Assembly (NCBI RefSeq): GCF_001427785.1
Contig: NZ_LMHM01000013.1
Span: 134,237 to 198,236 of the forward strand
DNA length: 64,000 nucleotides
DNA from: Lysobacter sp. Root690
GTDB lineage: Bacteria; Pseudomonadota; Gammaproteobacteria; Xanthomonadales; Xanthomonadaceae
Reading direction: 5' to 3'
The translations under genes and the position numbers were made by a program. The notes below the pieces were generated by a model. The model did not search any database and was not told where the DNA came from. It saw nothing but the letters and a program-made list of their open reading frames with translations. Of the stretch, positions 9,701-18,422 are shown one piece after another (positions within the stretch are counted from its first letter, which is position 1; the number at the start of each line of letters is the position of its first letter).

Positions 9701-9837
9701 GGGGGCGATCGGTGAGTGGAAGCGATGGGCATAGCATGCGCGATCGTCCGGCGCGGTCAAGATGGTGGCGGTTCGATCTCATGCGCCGGAGCGGGCGGGT
9801 GTCGTGATTCGCGAAGCCGGCCCCGTGGCGAGGACGA

Positions 9838-10074
9838 TCAGGCCGGTGGCTGCACGTAGCGATACGCCATGAACGCGGCGACCGCGAATGCTGCCCAGGC
9901 CAGCAGGCCGACCAGCGCACACAAGCCGTCGCTGGGCTCCTTGCCGCGATAGAAAGGTTTGAGCAACAAATGGCCGGTGCCGTACAGCAATAGTTCGACC
10001 ACCAGCTCGACCAGCATGCGTCCGACGAAACGCAGCACGCCGCCGAGCAATTCGCCTACCGCATCCAGGGCCAT
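9838..10074 (-). CDS. Small membrane protein of unknown function
   Basis: A 78-residue protein. An amphipathic N-terminal region (AVGELLGGVLRFVGRMLVELVVELLLYG) is followed by a short polar loop (KPFYRGKEPSDG) and a clear transmembrane helix (LVGLLAWAAFAVAAFMAYRYV). Small proteins of this style are common in Lysobacteraceae. I assign no function. Confidence 0.65.
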   Translation of the reverse strand: MALDAVGELLGGVLRFVGRMLVELVVELLLYGTGHLLLKPFYRGKEPSDGLCALVGLLAWAAFAVAAFMAYRYVQPPA

Positions 10075-10158
10075 CGAGATCGTTCCTTCGCCGATCGCCT
10101 GATCATAAGCCAGGCCGCCGACGCGCTGCGTTTGCGACGCGCCGGCGTTAACGCGGAT

Positions 10159-10509
10159 TTATTCTTGGGTCCACACCGCCAACTCGTAACCGTCCGGATC
10201 GGTGAAGTGGAAACGCCGACCGCCGGGAAACTCGTGATTGGCCACGATCGGCGCGCCGGCGTCTTCGACCTTGCGTCGCGCCTTGTCCAGATCGTCGGCG
10301 TAGATGATCACCAACGCGCCGCCCGGTTGCGGCCTGCCTTGCGTGGTGAAGCCGCCCTTCATGCGGCCGTCGTTGAACTCGCAATAGTTCGGGCCGTAGT
10401 CGGTGAAGGTCCAGCCGAACGCTTCGGCGTAGAAGGCCTTGGACGCGGCGATGTCGGACACGGTGAATTCGATGTAGTCCAGACGCAGGTTGCGATCGGA
10501 GGCAGGCAT
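10159..10509 (-). CDS. VOC (glyoxalase/bleomycin-resistance) family protein
   Basis: A 116-residue single VOC fold with the paired beta-alpha-beta-beta-beta pattern: LDYIEFTVSDIAASKAFYAEAFGW at the N-terminus and GRRFHFTDPDGYELAVW at the C-terminus. The C-terminal DPDGYELAVW holds the usual glutamate metal ligand position. VOC members include glyoxalases, dioxygenases and resistance proteins, and the substrate is not readable from sequence. It is divergent from the DUF885 gene at 10705. Confidence 0.9.
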   Translation of the reverse strand: MPASDRNLRLDYIEFTVSDIAASKAFYAEAFGWTFTDYGPNYCEFNDGRMKGGFTTQGRPQPGGALVIIYADDLDKARRKVEDAGAPIVANHEFPGGRRFHFTDPDGYELAVWTQE

Positions 10510-10704
10510 GGGCGTGATCCAGTGGCGAACGACCTTCCTTTGTACACGCTCGCACGCATCGCGTCGTCGTGAGACTGCGGTCGCAACCGTTTGTGACGCG
10601 GGACAAAGCTTCGCAGGCCATTAGCCACCGTGACCTCCGGCGCAGGGTGCGGTGTGCGCGCAATCGCTAACATCGAGGCGCGGATGACCGCCGGGGAGAG
10701 GCTT

Positions 10705-12501
10705 ATGCGACGCGACAAACAACGAATCGGACTGCTGGCCCTGTCGCTCGCGTTCGCGCTGCCGGCGTTCGCGCTGCCGGCGTTTGCGGCCGCGGCGGCG
10801 GCCAAGGCCGACGCGCCCAAGCAAGGCGCCGCCAACGACGCATCCGCCCAGGTCGACGCGATCGCCGACGATTATCTGGCCGCGGTGCTCGAATTCGATC
10901 CGGGCCCGGCTTATCAGACCGGCCTGCCGTTGAAGCGGCACGACTACCTGCCGCATAACTCCGCCGCCGATCTGCGCGCGTTCGAACGGCGCGAGGACGG
11001 CTTGTGGCAGCGCTTCTCGGCGATCGACCGCGCCGCGGTCGGCGACGATGGCGCGCAGTTGCTGTATGCGCAACTGCGCGAGATGTTGCAGGCCAGTCGC
11101 GGCATGCGCGTGTGCAAGGCAGAGGGTTGGAACGTCAACCACATGGGCGGCTGGCAGAACAATCTGGCCGACCTGGCCGATCGCCAGCCGGTGACGACGG
11201 CCGAGCAGCGCAAGCAGGCGCTGACCCGCTGGCGCGGTTTTCCGGGCTATGTCGACAACGAGATCGCCAATCTGCGCGCGGGCCTCAAGGCCGGCTATTC
11301 GGCGCCCAAGACGCTGGGCGCGCGGGTGCTCAAGCAGATCGATGCCTTGCTGGCGATGAAACCGACGCAATCGCCGTTCTACGCACCGGCGCAACACAGC
11401 GGCGATGCCGCGTTCGGCAAGGAATTCGAAGGCCTCGTCGCCGATCAGATCCAGCCGGCCCTGCGGCGCTACCGCGATTTCCTCGCCGACGAATACATCA
11501 AGCAAAGCCGCGACAGCATCGGCCTGTCGGCCTTGCCCGACGGCGTCGCCTGCTATCGCGCGTTGCTGCGCCAGTTCACCACGCTCGATCGCGCACCCGA
11601 GGAGGTGTATGCGCTCGGCAAGCGCACCGTCGCCGAGAACACCCGCACGGTGAGCGAACTCGGGCAGAAGCTGTTCGGTGTCAGCGACCTGCCGACCATC
11701 GTCAAGCGCATGGACGAAGCCGCGGACAACCGTTTCGCCTCGGCCGACGAGGAACTTGCGTTCTCGCGCGGCCTGCTCGCACGCTCGCGCGAACGCAGCG
11801 CGAAGTATTTCGTCGCGATGCCGTCGCAGCCGGCGATCGTCGAACCCTTGAAGGAAGAACAGCGCGGCTCGGGCGTGAGTTCGCATTACGAAATGCAGCC
11901 CGACGAAACCAAGCCGGGCATCTACCGCGCCAACCTCGACCGTCCCGGCGACGATCGCCGCGGCGCGGCCGAGATCACCCTGGTGCATGAAACCTGGCCC
12001 GGCCATCACCTGCAGATCGCGCTCGCGCGCGGCGTGCAGCGTCATCCGTTCTCGTCGTTGGCGTTCAATTCGGCCTATGTCGAAGGCTGGGCGCGTTATG
12101 CCGAAGCGCTGAGCGAGGAGGCCGGCATCTACACCACGCCGTATGCGGCGATCGGCCGGCGCGCGTGGCCGGCGCGCGGCATGGTGCTGGACCCGGGCAT
12201 CCATCTGTACGGATGGACCCGCCAGCAGGTGGTCGATTACATGGTCGAGAGCGGTCGTTTCAGCGCCAAGGTCGCCGAGGAATCGGTCGATCGCTATGCG
12301 GCGATGCCGGGCCAGATCACCTCTTACGATTCGGGCGCGCTGGAGATCTTCGCGTTGCGTCGCGAGGCCGAGCAGGCGCTCGGCGAGCGTTTCGACATCC
12401 GCCAGTTCCACCAGCAGGTGCTCGGCGACGGCATCGTGCCCTTGCAGTACTTGCGTGAGCGGGTGCAGGCGTGGATCGCGCGCAGCCGCGAGGCGAAGTA
12501 A
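10705..12501 (+). CDS. Exported DUF885-family hydrolase (putative metallopeptidase)
   Basis: A 598-residue DUF885 protein with a signal peptide (about residues 1-30, FALPAFALPAFAAAAAA). The start is the ATG after GGGGAGAG. It carries the family signature HETWPGHHLQ (about 428-437) and FNSAYVEGWARYAEAL (about 452-467), a zinc-peptidase-like arrangement. Family members have been linked to peptidase activity, but this is poorly characterised. The window ends inside a second DUF885 gene at 63692, a paralog. A bidirectional terminator separates it from the convergent CsgG-like gene. Confidence 0.9.
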   Translation: MRRDKQRIGLLALSLAFALPAFALPAFAAAAAAKADAPKQGAANDASAQVDAIADDYLAAVLEFDPGPAYQTGLPLKRHDYLPHNSAADLRAFERREDGLWQRFSAIDRAAVGDDGAQLLYAQLREMLQASRGMRVCKAEGWNVNHMGGWQNNLADLADRQPVTTAEQRKQALTRWRGFPGYVDNEIANLRAGLKAGYSAPKTLGARVLKQIDALLAMKPTQSPFYAPAQHSGDAAFGKEFEGLVADQIQPALRRYRDFLADEYIKQSRDSIGLSALPDGVACYRALLRQFTTLDRAPEEVYALGKRTVAENTRTVSELGQKLFGVSDLPTIVKRMDEAADNRFASADEELAFSRGLLARSRERSAKYFVAMPSQPAIVEPLKEEQRGSGVSSHYEMQPDETKPGIYRANLDRPGDDRRGAAEITLVHETWPGHHLQIALARGVQRHPFSSLAFNSAYVEGWARYAEALSEEAGIYTTPYAAIGRRAWPARGMVLDPGIHLYGWTRQQVVDYMVESGRFSAKVAEESVDRYAAMPGQITSYDSGALEIFALRREAEQALGERFDIRQFHQQVLGDGIVPLQYLRERVQAWIARSREAK

Positions 12502-12551
12502 GGCGACGTCGCGCGCGAGTTGGTTGCGATCGCGCGCTCGGTTCGAGCAAC

Positions 12552-12587
12552 AAAAAAGGGCTGCCGTCGCCGGCAGCCCTTTGTTTT
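12552..12587. terminator. Bidirectional rho-independent terminator
   Basis: A twelve-base-pair stem AAAGGGCTGCCG/CGGCAGCCCTTT with a TCGC loop, flanked by an A run on the left and T-rich sequence on the right. It sits between the convergent DUF885 and CsgG-like genes and can serve both. Confidence 0.92.
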
Positions 12588-12618
12588 TCCGTTTACCGAC
12601 AATGCGGACCGCGAAGAC

Positions 12619-13584
12619 TTACTTCGACAGCTCCAGCGCCAGCGAAGACACCCAGCCCTTGTTGCCGAGTTCGTCCTCGACTTCCCACATCGCGCCCTGC
12701 TTGTTGCCGGTCGGGTACAGCATCATGCCCGGGTCGAGCGGACGCACCACGGTGCCGGTGCCCTTGGAATTGGCGAACAGGCGCGCGGACTTGACCACGG
12801 TGACCGCCTGCTGCGAATTCGAGGCCGAGGGGTTGCCCGACAGGCCGCCCAGTTCGGCGACCAGGTTGGTGTAGGCCTGCAGATAGGCCATGGTGATGAC
12901 CTGACCGACTTCGGTATTGGCATAGCCCGACACGCCGGCGCCGCCCAGGCCGCTGCCGCCGAACAAGGCGCCGCTGCCGCCGAAACCGATGTCGGTCTTC
13001 TTGGCGCTGCCCTCGGCCATCGCGACCTGCTCGGAGGAGCGCACGTCGGTCACCGTCAGCACCACGTCGGCGGTCTTCTTGTTGAAGTTGAGGTTGCCGG
13101 CGACCGCGCCGGCCTTGCCGCCGATCAGACCGCCGAGCAGGCCGCCGATCGCGTTGCCGCCGGCGTTGCTGTTCTTGGAGATCAGGTCGGGCACCAGCAC
13201 GTAGTCGGCGGCGCGGATCTGGCCCTTGCCGATGTTGGATTTGTTGCGCAGCTGGCCGTCGGAGGCCAGATCGCGCTCGCGCATCGCCGAGTCCATGCCG
13301 GCGCCGCGGTCGACCAGGGTGAAGCAGCGCGACTTCTGCACGAACACCTTGATCAGCTTGCTCGGTGCGGGCAGCTGCTGGCCGCTCCACCAGTTCACCG
13401 AGTCTTCCGGCTCGATCACCGAAATCGCGCCGAGGTTCTTGGAGCAGGTCGGGATCTGGGTCATCTTCTCGGCGCGCTGGTCCTGCACGCTCTTGCGCTG
13501 GGCCCAGCCCGGTGCGGCGCTCAGCGCGGCGGCCAGCCCGATCACGCAGGCGGCGGCCTGGATTCCCCTGTTTGCGGTCTTCAT
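12619..13584 (-). CDS. CsgG-family exported protein with C-terminal SH3-like domain
   Basis: A 321-residue exported protein. The signal peptide ends PGWAQ. The body resembles CsgG/HfaB-type proteins: LIKVFVQKSRCFTLVDRG, the AADYVLVPDLI strand, a glycine-rich GGLLGGLIGGKAGAV hairpin region, and VVLTVTDVRSSEQVAMAEG. The C-terminal 60 residues (RPLDPGMMLYPTG...WEVEDELGNKGWVSSLALEL) look like a bacterial SH3 domain. True CsgG is a lipoprotein curli channel. This one lacks a lipobox and no curli genes are nearby, so a generic envelope or penicillin-binding-activator-like role is as likely. The start is chosen at the ATG preceded by AAGGAA. Confidence 0.8.
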   Translation of the reverse strand: MKTANRGIQAAACVIGLAAALSAAPGWAQRKSVQDQRAEKMTQIPTCSKNLGAISVIEPEDSVNWWSGQQLPAPSKLIKVFVQKSRCFTLVDRGAGMDSAMRERDLASDGQLRNKSNIGKGQIRAADYVLVPDLISKNSNAGGNAIGGLLGGLIGGKAGAVAGNLNFNKKTADVVLTVTDVRSSEQVAMAEGSAKKTDIGFGGSGALFGGSGLGGAGVSGYANTEVGQVITMAYLQAYTNLVAELGGLSGNPSASNSQQAVTVVKSARLFANSKGTGTVVRPLDPGMMLYPTGNKQGAMWEVEDELGNKGWVSSLALELSK

Positions 13585-13865
13585 CGTTCTTCGTTCCTTC
13601 AAACTGCTTTCCTGAAAGCCGCGGCCGGTGCGGACGCAGCGCCTGATTCGAGCCGATCCGCCCATCCGCCGCCTGGCCACGGGCCAGATCGGTCGGATCC
13701 CCAGACGAACGCAGGCACGGGGTATCCGCGCCTGAGGGTGACTCGCTCCGCAATAATAACGTGATCGATGTCCGTTTAAGGACGTCGCCTGTCAGTGTCG
13801 ACAGGGGCGGGCGTCGCCGGGCGGGTTCTGGCAGGCTGGGCGCCCGTCTTCCGCGTTCGACCCGC

Positions 13866-15026
13866 ATGCTCAGCACTCTGGCCATCGCCAACTACCGTTC
13901 CCTGCGCGAACTGGTCGTGCCGATGGGCCGGCTCAACGTGGTCACCGGCGCCAACGGCAGCGGCAAGTCGAACCTGTACCGCGCGCTGCGCCTGCTCGCC
14001 CAGACCGCGCAAGGCGGGGTGGTGACGGCGCTGGCGCGCGAGGGCGGGCTGGAGTCGACCCTGTGGGCCGGGCCGGAGACGATTTCGGCGCGGATGAAGC
14101 GCGGCGAGGTGCCGATCCAGGGCGGGCCGCGCAACGCGCCGGTGTCGCTGCGGCTGGGGTTCGCCGGCGACGAATACGGCTATGCGATCGACCTGGGCCT
14201 GCCGATACCTAGCCGGTCGATGTTTGCGCACGATCCGGAGATCAAGCGCGAGGTGATCTGGAGCGGGCCGTTCCTGCGCGCGTCCAATCTGCTGGTCGAC
14301 CGGCGCGGGCCTATGGCGCGGGTGCGCGAGGGCCGCGGCTGGCGGGTCGCCGCCGAACACCTGAGCGCGTTCGACAGCGTGTTCGCCCAGATCGCCGACC
14401 CGCGCGCCGCGCCGGAGGTGCTGAGCCTGCGCGAAACCATCCGCGGCTGGCGCTTCTACGATCACTTCCGCAGCGACGCGCAGGCGCCGGCGCGGCAGCC
14501 GCAACTGGGCACGCGCACGCCGGTGCTGAGCCACGACGGCCGCGATCTGGCCGCGGCCTGGCAGACCATCGTCGAGATCGGCGATCCGCGCGCACTGGCC
14601 GAGGCGGTCGACGATGCGTTTCCCGGCGCGCGGGTCGAGGTCGACGGCGAGGGCGGGCGGTTCTCGCTGCGCTTCTTCCAGCACGGCCTGCTGCGGCCGT
14701 TGTCGGCGGCGGAACTGTCCGACGGCACCTTGCGCTATCTGCTGTGGATCGCCGCCCTGCACACCCCGCGCCCGCCGCCGCTGATGGTGCTCAACGAACC
14801 CGAAACCAGCCTGCACCCGGACCTGCTGCCGGCGCTGGCGCGGCTGATCGCGCACGCTTCGCGCCGCACCCAGGTGTGGGTGGTCTCGCACGCCTCGCGC
14901 CTGATCAGCGCGCTGGAGGCCGAAGACGATTGCAACAGCCTGCATCTGGAAAAACAGTTCAGCCAGACCGGCATCGCCGGGCAGGGGATGCTGGATGCGC
15001 CGGCTTGGTATTGGCCGGAGCGTTAG
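13866..15026 (+). CDS. AAA-family ATPase of the RecF/OLD-like group
   Basis: A 386-residue ABC-type ATPase. It has Walker A GANGSGKSN (about 29-37), a SMC/RecF-style N-terminus (LSTLAIANYRSLRELVVPMGRLNVV), a signature-like LSAAELSDGTLRYL, Walker B LMVLNEPETSLHP and an H-loop VVSHASRLI. No TOPRIM nuclease domain follows, so it is shorter than OLD nucleases. Proteins of this AAA_21 type occur in phage defence and in DNA metabolism, but no partner effector is adjacent. It is divergent from the CsgG-like gene and followed by an inverted repeat. Confidence 0.88.
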   Translation: MLSTLAIANYRSLRELVVPMGRLNVVTGANGSGKSNLYRALRLLAQTAQGGVVTALAREGGLESTLWAGPETISARMKRGEVPIQGGPRNAPVSLRLGFAGDEYGYAIDLGLPIPSRSMFAHDPEIKREVIWSGPFLRASNLLVDRRGPMARVREGRGWRVAAEHLSAFDSVFAQIADPRAAPEVLSLRETIRGWRFYDHFRSDAQAPARQPQLGTRTPVLSHDGRDLAAAWQTIVEIGDPRALAEAVDDAFPGARVEVDGEGGRFSLRFFQHGLLRPLSAAELSDGTLRYLLWIAALHTPRPPPLMVLNEPETSLHPDLLPALARLIAHASRRTQVWVVSHASRLISALEAEDDCNSLHLEKQFSQTGIAGQGMLDAPAWYWPER

Positions 15027-15088
15027 TGCTGCGGCGGCTCGTCTTTTTTGAAGACGTTGTCGTTCCCCGCTTTGACGCTGTTGCTGTT

Positions 15089-15206
15089 CCCCCCTTTGGA
15101 AAAGGGGGGCAGGGGGGATTCGCTTTTGCTCTTTCAGTTCCGATGCGACGCCGTTGCGTGCGGGTAAAAGCAAATCCCCCCTGCCCCCCCCTTTTTCAAA
15201 GGGGGG
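15089..15206. repeat. Long inverted repeat of purine/pyrimidine tracts
   Basis: Two arms of about 40 bases, 15089-15127 and 15167-15206, are reverse complements of each other. They read as C-rich then G-rich blocks ending GGGGGGATTCGCTTTT, with about 40 bases between. Each arm can itself form a CCCCCTTT/AAAGGGGG hairpin. It lies between the convergent AAA ATPase and LysR genes. I read it as a mobile intergenic palindrome, possibly also a terminator. Confidence 0.8.
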
Positions 15207-15228
15207 AAAGCGGTAGATCGCTACGCCG

Positions 15229-16167
15229 CTACGCCGCCTCGCGCCACCCCTGCGCCTCCAACCCCACCAACACCGGAATCCGCTCCACGAGCAGATCGAT
15301 CGCCGCGCGCGTGCGCAGCGGCAGGTAGTGGGTGTGCGGCCACACCGCGTTGATGCGGCCGCCGACCACGCGGTCGGCGTGCATCACCATCTGCAATTCG
15401 CCGGTGCGCACGTACTGGCTCAGCAGCCAGCACGGCAACAGGGCCAGACCGGCGTCGGCGATCGCGGCGTCGGCGATGGCCTGCAGGTCGTCGAAACGCA
15501 GACGCGCGCGCACTTCGGGTTCGCGCACCTGGCCGTTCGCGTCGCGCAGGCGCCACGGCACGCTCTGGCCGTTGCGGCCGTACAGCACCGCGTCGTGGCC
15601 GGCGAAGTCGTCGACCTCGCGCGGCAGTCCGCGCTGCGCCAGATACGCGGGCGAAGCGCAGATGCCGAGGCTTTCGTCGGTCAGCCGGCGCGCCGCGAGG
15701 GTCGCGCTGTCGGGCAGGCGACCGATGCGGATCGCCAGGTCGTAGCCGTCTTCGACCAGATCGACCACGCGATCGTTGAAAGACAGGTCGATGTCGAGTT
15801 TCGGATGCCGGCGCGCGAGTTCCAGCATCACCGGCGCCACGCAATGACGGCCGAACAGCACCGGCGCGCTGACCCGCAACCGACCGCTGGGTTCGCGCCG
15901 GCCGCTGTCGAGCGCGGCCTGCGCGGCGTCGAGTTCGGCCAGCGCTTTGACGCAGCGTTCGTAATAGGCCTGGCCGTCGTCGGTCAGGCTCTGGCGGCGG
16001 GTGCTGCGATGGAACAGGCGCGCGCCGAGCTGCTGTTCGAGCCGGGCGATGCGCTTGCCGATCGCCGAGCGGGTCACGCCCAGGCGCTCGGCGGCGATCG
16101 CGAAGCTGCCGGCCTCGGCCGACTGGACGAAGGCGACGATGCCGAGCAGGTGGTCGTTGACGGCCAT
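15229..16167 (-). CDS. LysR-family transcriptional regulator
   Basis: A 312-residue regulator. The winged helix (about residues 5-64, with SFAIAAERLGVTRSAIGKRIARLE) is followed by a CrgA-like substrate-binding domain (about 90-300, with GRLRVSAPVLFGRHCVAPVM and LAIRIGRLPDSATLAARRL). It is divergent from the MDR oxidoreductase at 16327 across 159 bases, the usual arrangement of a LysR protein and its target. The effector is unknown. Confidence 0.93.
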   Translation of the reverse strand: MAVNDHLLGIVAFVQSAEAGSFAIAAERLGVTRSAIGKRIARLEQQLGARLFHRSTRRQSLTDDGQAYYERCVKALAELDAAQAALDSGRREPSGRLRVSAPVLFGRHCVAPVMLELARRHPKLDIDLSFNDRVVDLVEDGYDLAIRIGRLPDSATLAARRLTDESLGICASPAYLAQRGLPREVDDFAGHDAVLYGRNGQSVPWRLRDANGQVREPEVRARLRFDDLQAIADAAIADAGLALLPCWLLSQYVRTGELQMVMHADRVVGGRINAVWPHTHYLPLRTRAAIDLLVERIPVLVGLEAQGWREAA

Positions 16168-16326
16168 ATTGGTTCCTCAGGGGATACGAAGTGTGGCCTG
16201 AATCTAGCCACTGGGGCGCGTGGGGCGACGCTATCGTAGCGCCACACGGTCGCCAGGCACATCGGGTACGCACACATTCGATCCGCCGCCGGGCGACCGC
16301 ACTCCCCCCGTCTACAGAGAATCCCC

Positions 16327-17343
16327 ATGAAGGCTTATCGCATCCGCAGCGGCGCCGGTATCGGCACGCTGGAATCGTTCGAACGTCCCTCGCTCGCGCT
16401 GGCCGCCGGTCAGGTCCGGGTCCGGGTCCGCGCGGTGTCGTTGAATTTTCGCGACCTGATGATCGCCGGCGGCAGCTACCTGGCTAGTTCGGACACGCCG
16501 GTGGTGCCGGCCTCGGACGCGGTGGGCGAAATCGTCGAGGTCGGCGCGGACACCCATCGCTGGAAGGTCGGCGACCGGGTCGCGACCAGCTTCTTCCCGT
16601 ACTGGCACGCCGGCGCGCCGACCGCGCACAACACCCGCGACGCGTTCGGCGCGGTCGCCGACGGCGTGCTGGCCGAGGAAATCGTGGTCTTCGAAGACTC
16701 GGTGTTCGCGGTGCCCGCGCACCTCGACGACGCACAGGCCGCGACCCTGACCTGCGCCGGGGTGACCGCGTGGAATGCGCTGTTCGTCGACGCGCGTTTG
16801 CAGCCGGGCGCGAGCGTGTTGCTGCTGGGCACCGGCGGCGTGTCGATCTGGGGTCTGCAACTGGCCAAGGCGGCCGGGCTGCAGGCGATCATCACCTCGT
16901 CGAGCGACGACAAGCTCGCGCGCGCCAAGGCGCTGGGCGCCGATGCGACGATCAATTACCGCGCCACGCCCGAATGGCAGGACGAAGTGCGCCGTCTCAC
17001 CGACGGACGCGGCGTGGATGCGGTGCTGGAAGTCGGCGGCCAGGGCACCTTGCAGCGTTCGATCGACGCCGCCGCGCTCAGCGGGACGATCTCGATCATC
17101 GGTGGTGTCAGCGGTTTCGGTGGCGATTTCAGCCCGTTCTCGCTGATCACCGGGATCAAGCGCCTGTCCGGCATCTTCGTCGGCAGCCGCGCGATGGCCG
17201 AGGATCTGTCGCGCTTCGTCGCGGTCAACGCGATCGCGCCGGTGGTCGATCGGGTGTTCGGCTTCGATCAGGCGCGCGAGGCGTATGAGCATCTGCAAAG
17301 CGGCGCGCATTTCGGCAAGGTGGTGATCGAGGTCGGGCGCTGA
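16327..17343 (+). CDS. Medium-chain dehydrogenase/reductase (quinone oxidoreductase-like)
   Basis: A 338-residue NAD(P)H-dependent oxidoreductase. It has the MDR N-terminal domain (VRAVSLNFRDLMIAGG, PASDAVGEIVEVG) and a Rossmann fold with GTGGVSIWGLQLAKAAG. The structural and catalytic zinc cysteines of classic alcohol dehydrogenases are not in place, so it is likely a zinc-independent quinone or enone reductase. It is probably controlled by the divergent LysR regulator. The substrate is unknown. Confidence 0.9.
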   Translation: MKAYRIRSGAGIGTLESFERPSLALAAGQVRVRVRAVSLNFRDLMIAGGSYLASSDTPVVPASDAVGEIVEVGADTHRWKVGDRVATSFFPYWHAGAPTAHNTRDAFGAVADGVLAEEIVVFEDSVFAVPAHLDDAQAATLTCAGVTAWNALFVDARLQPGASVLLLGTGGVSIWGLQLAKAAGLQAIITSSSDDKLARAKALGADATINYRATPEWQDEVRRLTDGRGVDAVLEVGGQGTLQRSIDAAALSGTISIIGGVSGFGGDFSPFSLITGIKRLSGIFVGSRAMAEDLSRFVAVNAIAPVVDRVFGFDQAREAYEHLQSGAHFGKVVIEVGR

Positions 17344-17400
17344 GCGAACGGGGCCAGGTGGCGCGGGTTGCATGGGATAGCGCCGTCGATGCGGCGGCGC

Positions 17401-17428
17401 GGTCGCGGCTCGCGCCGCTTCTACGGGG
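17401..17428 (-). repeat. REP copy (GTAGGAGCGGC family)
   Basis: On the minus strand this reads as a GTAGAAGCGGCGCGAGCCGC-like imperfect hairpin. It is one copy of a family present at least ten times in the window, here as a singlet between the MDR and GNAT genes. Confidence 0.8.
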
Positions 17429-17536
17429 GGCTGTCACGAGTTGCATGGGATTGCGCGTCGGTATGGCGGCGCTGGCACGGATGCGTTCGAGCGGCGGGCG
17501 TGCGATCTTGATCGGCCCTTTCGAAAGCCTCCCGTC

Positions 17537-18097
17537 ATGAGCGATTCGACCGATGTTGCCGCCGCCCTCACCGCCACCCACATCCGCCGCGCCCATGCCG
17601 GCGACGCCGGCGCGCTGGCCCTGGCCGGCGCGGCGACGTTCCTGGAAACCTTCGCCGGCATCCTGCACGGCCGCGACATCGTCGAGCACTGCCGCGCGCA
17701 GCACGCGCCCGAGGTCTACACCGCCTGGCTCGGCGATCCGGCGACCGCGTCGTGGCTGGCCGAAACCGATCGGGGCGATGCGCCGGTCGGTTATGCGGTG
17801 GTCGCGCCGGCCAAGTTGCCGCTCGACGACTTGAGCGCGGACGATCTGGAGCTCAAGCGCATCTATCTGTTGTCGCGTTTTCATGGCGGCGGCGTCGGCC
17901 GCGAACTGATGCGGCATGCCGTGGCCGAATCGCGCGCGCGCGGTGCGCGGCGTCTGCTGCTCGGAGTCTATGCCGGCAATGCGCGCGCGTTGGCCTTCTA
18001 TGCGCGCAACGGTTTCCGCCAGGTCGGCGAACGGCGCTTCCAAGTAGGTGGAAACACCTATGGCGATGCGATCCTCGCATTAAATCTGCATGAATGA
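17537..18097 (+). CDS. GNAT-family N-acetyltransferase
   Basis: A 186-residue acetyltransferase. The GNAT core is visible: LKRIYLLSRFHGGGVGRELMRHAVAESRARG (motif A with the acetyl-CoA loop HGGGVGREL, about 115-145) and motif B NARALAFYARNGFRQVGERRFQVG. The start is set at the ATG following the REP element, although an upstream in-frame ATG exists at 17441 inside or next to the repeat. The acceptor substrate is unknown. Confidence 0.9.
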   Translation: MSDSTDVAAALTATHIRRAHAGDAGALALAGAATFLETFAGILHGRDIVEHCRAQHAPEVYTAWLGDPATASWLAETDRGDAPVGYAVVAPAKLPLDDLSADDLELKRIYLLSRFHGGGVGRELMRHAVAESRARGARRLLLGVYAGNARALAFYARNGFRQVGERRFQVGGNTYGDAILALNLHE

Positions 18098-18422
18098 ACG
18101 TTGTGGGTGCATCGATGTGCAGCGCGATCGATTGAATCCGGCCAGCGCCCATATCGCGCAGGAAAATGCGCGCTTTATGTGCCTTATGCATGTAAAAAAT
18201 ACGCGGAAAATTTTAATTGGACAGATCGCGAACACGATCAGTCGGTAACGCGCGCGTGCGCTCGCTCAAGCCGTCGCGGGCCGCGCGCGAGCGCGGCCGA
18301 AACAGGAAAATAAATTCGCGCGAAATCACATCGGATTGACATGAAACGGCGCGTCGGCACGTTAGCCTGCGCACAGAACACGGCAACATCGCTGTGTTCG
18401 TCGACCAGGCAAGGAGGGTGCC
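18098..18422. other. AT-richer leader upstream of the GH75-type gene
   Basis: Between about 18170 and 18340 the base composition is clearly richer in A and T than the surroundings (TGTAAAAAATAC, GGAAAATTTTAATTGG, GGAAAATAAATTC). A TTGACA hexamer occurs at 18336-18341 but a convincing -10 at proper spacing is missing. This probably holds the promoter of the GTG-started gene at 18423. No other gene is seen. Confidence 0.5.
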
